Under the pieces are notes generated by a model, which saw only the letters and a program-made list of their open reading frames with translations, ran no database searches and had not been told where the DNA came from. Position numbers and translations under genes: made by a program. From positions 1-10,043 of the forward strand of contig JAEZGR010000049.1 of NCBI GenBank assembly GCA_023437255.1: a DNA stretch of 10,043 bases, in the 5' to 3' direction. The stretch comes from Pseudomonadota bacterium (GTDB taxonomy: Bacteria; Pseudomonadota; Gammaproteobacteria; Burkholderiales; Burkholderiaceae_B). Shown here in pieces: positions 6,718 through 10,043 of this stretch (its first letter is position 1; each line of letters opens with the position of its first letter).

Positions 6718-7777
6718 GGGCGGCCTCCTCGATTGGCAGTACCTGCACATCGCGGCTGTTCCAGCTGAGGGAGACCTGATCGCCTTCCTCAAGCGTGACG
6801 GGCTCGCGATTGGGGGCATTCACCCTGATCAGTCCCAGTTCGGTCTCGACTTCCAGCATCCAGACGCTGCCAAGGAACAGCTTGGTCTGGACGCGACCGG
6901 AAAGACCGCCCGCGCCAGCGGCAGTGACCTGGATCTTTTCGGGACGGATGTAGGCGTGGACCTGACCTTGCAACGAATAGGGTGCGGTTTCGAGCGTGAG
7001 ATTGCCGACCTTGATGCGCGAGGCGCCATCGGTTGAGCCGGGTACGGCCTGGGCGACCAGACGGTTCGTCTTGCCAAGAAAGGTGGATGCGAAGTTGCTG
7101 GCCGGATGCTCGTATGCGTTATACGGGGTATCGAGCTGGGCGATGCGGCCGCCGTACATGACTGCGATGCGGTCGCTCATGGTCATGGCTTCGACCTGGT
7201 CGTGTGTGACCAGCACGGTGGTGATGTTCAGATGGCGCTGAATGGCGCGCATTTCGATGTGCATCTCTTCGCGCAGCTTGGCGTCGAGGTTCGACATCGG
7301 CTCATCGAGCAGCAGAACTTCCGGGCGAATGGCCAGGGCGCGGGCAATGGCGACGCGCTGGCGCTGCCCACCTGAAAGCTCACGTGGATAGCGATGCGAG
7401 AGGCCGTCGAGACGTACCAGCGACAAGGTTTCGCCGATGCGGGTGCGAAGTGCCTGGCCGGACATGCCACGCATTTCGAGACCGAAGGCCACGTTCTGCT
7501 CGACGGTCATGTGGGGGAACAAGGCATAGCTCTGGAACACGACACCCATGCCACGCTTTTCGGCGCGCAGCGATGTGATGTCTTTTCCGGCCACAGAAAT
7601 AGTGCCGTGCGTCGGTTCGATAAAACCGGCCACCATTTGCAACGTGGTGGTCTTGCCGCAGCCCGACGGACCCAGCAGCGAGATGAATTCGCCACGTTCG
7701 ACGTCGAGATCCAGCTTGTCGACGGCAACGAAGCTGCCGAATCGTTTTCCGAGACCCTTGATGGATAGAAAGCTCAT
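6710..7777 (-). CDS. ABC transporter ATP-binding protein, PotA-like
   Basis: A 355-residue ATPase that powers the importer. Walker A is GPSGCGKTT (36-44), the Q-loop is VVFQSYALFPHMTV with Gln82, the signature is LSGGQRQR (134-141), Walker B is VLLLDEP (154-160), the D-loop is SNLDAKLR and the switch histidine is His192 in VTHDQVEAM. All catalytic motifs are intact. The C-terminal 100 or so residues, including AYIRPEKIQV and EVETELGLIRV, form a TOBE-type regulatory domain as in PotA and other long importer ATPases. The start at 7777 has AGAGGA 6 nt upstream. A strong hairpin sits between the binding-protein gene and this gene, and the 3' end overlaps the PotB-like gene by 8 bp. Confidence 0.96.
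   Translation of the reverse strand: MSFLSIKGLGKRFGSFVAVDKLDLDVERGEFISLLGPSGCGKTTTLQMVAGFIEPTHGTISVAGKDITSLRAEKRGMGVVFQSYALFPHMTVEQNVAFGLEMRGMSGQALRTRIGETLSLVRLDGLSHRYPRELSGGQRQRVAIARALAIRPEVLLLDEPMSNLDAKLREEMHIEMRAIQRHLNITTVLVTHDQVEAMTMSDRIAVMYGGRIAQLDTPYNAYEHPASNFASTFLGKTNRLVAQAVPGSTDGASRIKVGNLTLETAPYSLQGQVHAYIRPEKIQVTAAGAGGLSGRVQTKLFLGSVWMLEVETELGLIRVNAPNREPVTLEEGDQVSLSWNSRDVQVLPIEEAAHV
6724..6728 (-). promoter_or_regulatory. Ribosome binding site of the PotB-like permease
   Basis: GGAGG on the minus strand, inside the end of the ATPase gene and 6 nt before the ATG at 6717. It decides the permease start in favour of 6717 rather than 6819. Confidence 0.85.
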
Positions 7778-7791
7778 GAGGTTCCTCTATG

Positions 7792-7820
7792 CGCCTCCGC
7801 GCTAGGCCTGCGCGGAGGCG
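7792..7820 (-). repeat. 11-bp perfect inverted repeat between binding-protein and ATPase genes (attenuator or mRNA-stabilising hairpin)
   Basis: CGCCTCCGCGC (7792-7802) and GCGCGGAGGCG (7810-7820) form a perfect 11-bp stem with a 7-nt loop. On the minus strand it lies 14 nt after the binding-protein stop codon and is not followed by a U tract; the ATPase Shine-Dalgarno sequence follows within about 10 nt. Such intercistronic hairpins often protect the upstream message from 3' exonucleases, or attenuate, so that more binding protein than ATPase/permease is made. That role here is inferred. Confidence 0.75.
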
Positions 7821-7834
7821 TTCTTGCATAAATA

Positions 7835-8866
7835 TCAGCGTTCGACCGTACGGTTCCAGCGGTTGGTCCATTCGGCGCGGTTGGCATTCACGACAGCGTT
7901 GTCGATGCCTTGCAGCTTGCCGATCTGTTCGGGGCCGTAGGGCACCGTGGCGGCCACTTCAGGAGTGAGGTCGACCTTGCTGTTCATGGGGCCCCATGCC
8001 TGACCGGCGGCCAGGATGGCTTGTACCTCGGGTTGGTACAGGTACTGGATGAACTTCTGCGAGAGTTCCTTGGTCTTGGGTTTGGCGACCGGGCAGACGG
8101 CGGTGAACAGGGCCAGCGCGCCTTCCTTGGGGTACACAAACTCCACCGGGAAGCCGGTGTCCTTCAAGGCTTGCACGCGGCCGCTACCCCAGACGCCGAT
8201 CACGGCGTCGCCGTTCTGGAAGAGCTCGGTCATCTTGCCGGGGGAGGGCTCCCATGCCAGCACGTTGGGGCCGACTTCATCGAGCATGGCCTTGAAGCCC
8301 GGATCGATGTTGTTGACGCTGCCACCACGCAGTTCCGCAAACTTGATGAGGGCGTGCAGGCCATAGCCGTTCGTGATCGGAGGAATCACGACCTTGTCTT
8401 TGTACTTGCTGTCGGTGACGTCTTCCCATGACGTGGGTGCCGGCCAGTTCTTCTTTGCGAAGTATTCGGTGTTGTAGAACAGGCCTGTGCCGATCACACC
8501 CAGCGCCAGGGCCTTGTCGCCGGCGATGCGGGCCAGGGGGTACAGGTCGTCGTAAATGGGCGCGGGCGCAATATCGCTACAGAAACCGAACTGCACTGCC
8601 TGCTGCATGGGCGCATCGTCGACGATGATGACGTCGAACTGGGGGTTGCCACGTTCGGCCTGAAGCTTGGCGAGCGTGTCGGTGGAGTTGCCGGCAACAT
8701 AGATGACGCGGGCACCGGTCTGTTTTTCAAACTCCGGAATGATCTTGTCTTTGAACAAGGTTTCGGTGGAACCACCGTAGGCTGCAAGGTACAGGTCTTC
8801 GGCGAGGGCAGAGCCGGAGACCGAAATAAAAGCAGCAGCAAGGGCAAGGCAGAGAGGCTTACGCAT
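7835..8866 (-). CDS. Periplasmic substrate-binding protein, PotD-like (spermidine/putrescine/opine class)
   Basis: A 343-residue extracellular solute-binding protein, first gene of the operon. A Sec signal peptide covers residues 1-22 (Arg2, Lys3, hydrophobic core, ALA then ED), with signal peptidase I cleavage after Ala22 likely; there is no lipobox. The mature protein begins DLYLAAYGGSTETLFKDKI and has the PotD/AfuA-type layout of two lobes with hinge segments (FDVIIVDDAP, GVIGTGLFYNTEYF, SWEDVTDSKYKDKVVIP, GDAVIGVWGSG). Two cysteines remain in the mature protein (Cys96 and one in AVCPVAK), possibly a disulfide. The start at 8866 has AGGAG 8 nt upstream. Close sequence relatives are usually annotated as polyamine-type, but members bind very different ligands, so no ligand is assigned. 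Confidence 0.94.
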   Translation of the reverse strand: MRKPLCLALAAAFISVSGSALAEDLYLAAYGGSTETLFKDKIIPEFEKQTGARVIYVAGNSTDTLAKLQAERGNPQFDVIIVDDAPMQQAVQFGFCSDIAPAPIYDDLYPLARIAGDKALALGVIGTGLFYNTEYFAKKNWPAPTSWEDVTDSKYKDKVVIPPITNGYGLHALIKFAELRGGSVNNIDPGFKAMLDEVGPNVLAWEPSPGKMTELFQNGDAVIGVWGSGRVQALKDTGFPVEFVYPKEGALALFTAVCPVAKPKTKELSQKFIQYLYQPEVQAILAAGQAWGPMNSKVDLTPEVAATVPYGPEQIGKLQGIDNAVVNANRAEWTNRWNRTVER

Positions 8867-8924
8867 GGGTTGCTCCTGAGGCGTGGAAAGAGGATCTCAG
8901 TCTACGGGGAAAGCCCTTAGTTAC

Positions 8925-8953
8925 ATACTAGTAATTCTACCTAGTCATGTCAG
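8925..8953 (-). promoter_or_regulatory. Putative sigma70 promoter of the catabolic operon
   Basis: On the minus strand, CTGACA (8948-8953, five of six to the -35 consensus) and TAGTAT (8925-8930, four of six to the -10) are separated by exactly 17 bp. Transcription would start near 8918, giving a leader of about 50 nt before the binding-protein ATG. Confidence 0.6.
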
Positions 8954-8956
8954 AAT

Positions 8957-8972
8957 GATATGGAATCATATC
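8957..8972. promoter_or_regulatory. Palindromic candidate operator for the LysR-type regulator
   Basis: GATATGGAATCATATC is a dyad with perfect 6-bp arms (GATATG and CATATC) around a 4-bp centre. It begins 4 bp upstream of the putative operon -35 box and is centred roughly 46 bp before the predicted start. A related half-site ATGATAT at 8955-8961 recurs at 8984-8990. Location between divergent regulator and operon is typical of LysR sites, but the spacing is not an exact T-N11-A box. Confidence 0.5.
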
Positions 8973-9039
8973 TGTGTAACCCGATGATATAACGTTAATT
9001 TAATGGTTTATATGCAAAATTTATCTCACATTCTTAATT

Positions 9040-9048
9040 TGCTATGCT
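9040..9048 (+). promoter_or_regulatory. Putative extended -10 promoter of the LysR regulator
   Basis: TGCTATGCT fits an extended -10 (TG-n-TATGCT). A poor -35-like TTTATC lies 17 bp upstream at 9020-9025. Start would be near 9055, leaving a leader of about 120 nt. Weak evidence. Confidence 0.4.
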
Positions 9049-9177
9049 AAAAAGGCATTGAATGGGCGTGAGGCTTTGTGACGTGTAAAGTTCTGCCGAC
9101 ATGACAGCAGTCAAACGAGATCCGGTGTCACGGGCGCAGGTCCGCAGGGCGGGTCGAGATTCGCGAAGGACACAACA

Positions 9178-10043
9178 ATGAGCAAACGACTGACTCTGCG
9201 GCATCTTGAAGCGTTCCGCGCGGTGATGGCGCGGAACTCGGTGACGGGCGCCGCCGAACTGCTGGGCGTCACGCAGCCGGTGGTTACCCGCCTGATATCC
9301 GATTTTGAAGACCGGGTGGCTTTCCCCCTGTTTATTCGCAAGAAGGGGCGACTCATTCCGACGCCCGAAGCCTCCCTGCTGATCGACGATGTGCAGCAGG
9401 CAATGACCCTGGTCGAGCGCATCAGTTACGCCTCTTCCAGTATTCGGGAACTCAAGCAGGGCAAACTGCTGGTGGCGGCGGCGCCGGCGGTCGCACTCTG
9501 TTGCCTGCCTCAGGCCATAGCCACTTTCACAAAAGAGAATCCGGAAACGCTCATCTCCTTGCACATGGATGCGTCTCCCACGGTGCTCGACATGGTGCAT
9601 GAGGGGCGCGCCGACGTGGGTGTCGCCATGCTTCCGGCCAGCGCAACCACCTCGGGCAACCGTGAATTATTGTTGTCTGCGCGCATGGTGGCTGTGGTGC
9701 CCGAGGGGCACCGCCTGGCCAGCGCGGAGGTGCTGAAGCCGTCAGACTTCGAAGACGAGGCGTTCATTTCGATGTCGCCGCTCATCGAGGCGCGCACGCT
9801 TATCGATGCTATTTTCATGTCGCACAACGTGCGGCGACGCATCAACATTGAAACCCAGATTTCTCTGGCAGTGATCCGCCATGTCGAGGCCGGTGCCGGT
9901 GTCAGCCTGATTGACCCGGTCACAGCGGCCGGCTACCGCAGCGAACGCGTACGCTTCATTCCGTTCGAGCCCGTCGTGGTCAATGACTACACTTTGGTGA
10001 CCTCGGCCAAGCGCAAGCTGCCGCTGATTACCGAGCCGTTCAT
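9178..10043 (+). CDS. LysR-family transcriptional regulator (C-terminus cut by window edge)
   Basis: 288 codons of a LysR-type regulator, missing perhaps only a few to a few dozen residues at the C-terminus. The N-terminal winged helix-turn-helix covers about residues 5-65 (LRHLEAFRAVMARNSVTGAA, LLGVTQPVVTRLISDFE, FIRKKGRLIPTPEA). The rest is a periplasmic-binding-protein-like effector domain beginning at about 95 (GKLLVAAAPAVALCCLPQAI). The HTH style (LxxLEAFRAVM, QPVVTRLISDFE, RLIPTPEA) resembles the OccR/NocR opine regulators and related amino-acid regulators. The ATG at 9178 has AAGGA 8 nt upstream. It is divergent from the catabolic operon and is the obvious candidate to activate it when the imported substrate or a metabolite is present; negative autoregulation is usual for the family. 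No substrate is assigned. Confidence 0.94.
   Translation, partial: MSKRLTLRHLEAFRAVMARNSVTGAAELLGVTQPVVTRLISDFEDRVAFPLFIRKKGRLIPTPEASLLIDDVQQAMTLVERISYASSSIRELKQGKLLVAAAPAVALCCLPQAIATFTKENPETLISLHMDASPTVLDMVHEGRADVGVAMLPASATTSGNRELLLSARMVAVVPEGHRLASAEVLKPSDFEDEAFISMSPLIEARTLIDAIFMSHNVRRRINIETQISLAVIRHVEAGAGVSLIDPVTAAGYRSERVRFIPFEPVVVNDYTLVTSAKRKLPLITEPF

Larger units (their letters stand above)
8867..9177. other. Divergent intergenic regulatory region
   Basis: 311 bp between the operon and the regulator gene. The stretch from about 8915 to 9050 is strikingly AT-rich compared with its surroundings and carries the operon promoter, the palindrome and a candidate regulator promoter. The last roughly 120 bp before the regulator ATG is GC-rich leader. 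No gene is supported here. Confidence 0.8.

Noticed and set aside
7835..8866. Binding protein as a lipoprotein because of Cys6 in the signal peptide
   Set aside because: Cys6 lies at the start of the hydrophobic core, not in a lipobox, and a good signal peptidase I site (ALA before ED) follows at residue 22.
9034..9600. 188-codon open frame on the minus strand across the regulator promoter
   Set aside because: It lies opposite the HTH and effector-domain coding region of a clear LysR gene and crosses its promoter; no family features seen.
1..10043. tRNA or rRNA genes, CRISPR arrays, insertion sequences or transposase genes
   Set aside because: None seen on reading the window; the regularly spaced genes and only isolated short inverted repeats give no support for any of these.

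Overview
The window looks like a GC-rich betaproteobacterial chromosome, probably Burkholderiales and perhaps an Alcaligenaceae relative. This is inferred from base composition, codon use, the MutS N-terminus and the gene types; no taxonomic marker is complete. It holds the 5' end of mutS, a nine-gene catabolic operon on the minus strand, and a divergent LysR-type regulator on the plus strand.

Layout: 1-319 (minus) is the N-terminal part of mutS. 320-567 is a spacer with a strong hairpin that probably terminates the operon. 568-8866 (minus) is the operon, read right to left: periplasmic binding protein, ATPase and two permeases of a polyamine/opine-type (PotABCD-like) ABC importer; a first DAO-family flavoprotein; a small [2Fe-2S] ferredoxin-like subunit (HcnA/OoxC-like); a FAD/NAD(P)-type flavoprotein with a C-terminal BFD-like [2Fe-2S] domain (HcnB/OoxA-like); a second DAO-family flavoprotein (HcnC/OoxB-like); and a RidA/YoaB-family protein. 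8867-9177 is an AT-rich divergent promoter region. 9178-10043 (plus) is a LysR regulator related by sequence style to opine regulators, cut off at its C-terminus.

The genes make a coherent pathway. The importer brings in a nitrogenous compound. The multi-subunit flavin/iron-sulfur dehydrogenase oxidises an amine, amino acid, imino acid or opine. The RidA protein probably deals with a reactive imine product, and the LysR protein probably senses the substrate. The actual substrate cannot be read from the sequence.

The outstanding anomaly is an in-frame UGA (2270-2272) in the HcnB/OoxA-like gene. It sits exactly where the family has a conserved cysteine, expected to be a ligand of the BFD-like [2Fe-2S] cluster. 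The frame continues intact and recognisable for 51 codons beyond it, and ends in an ATGA overlap with the next gene. Selenocysteine insertion, a recent nonsense mutation and a sequencing error are all possible. GC-rich stem-loops directly downstream could be read as SECIS-like but are not conclusive.
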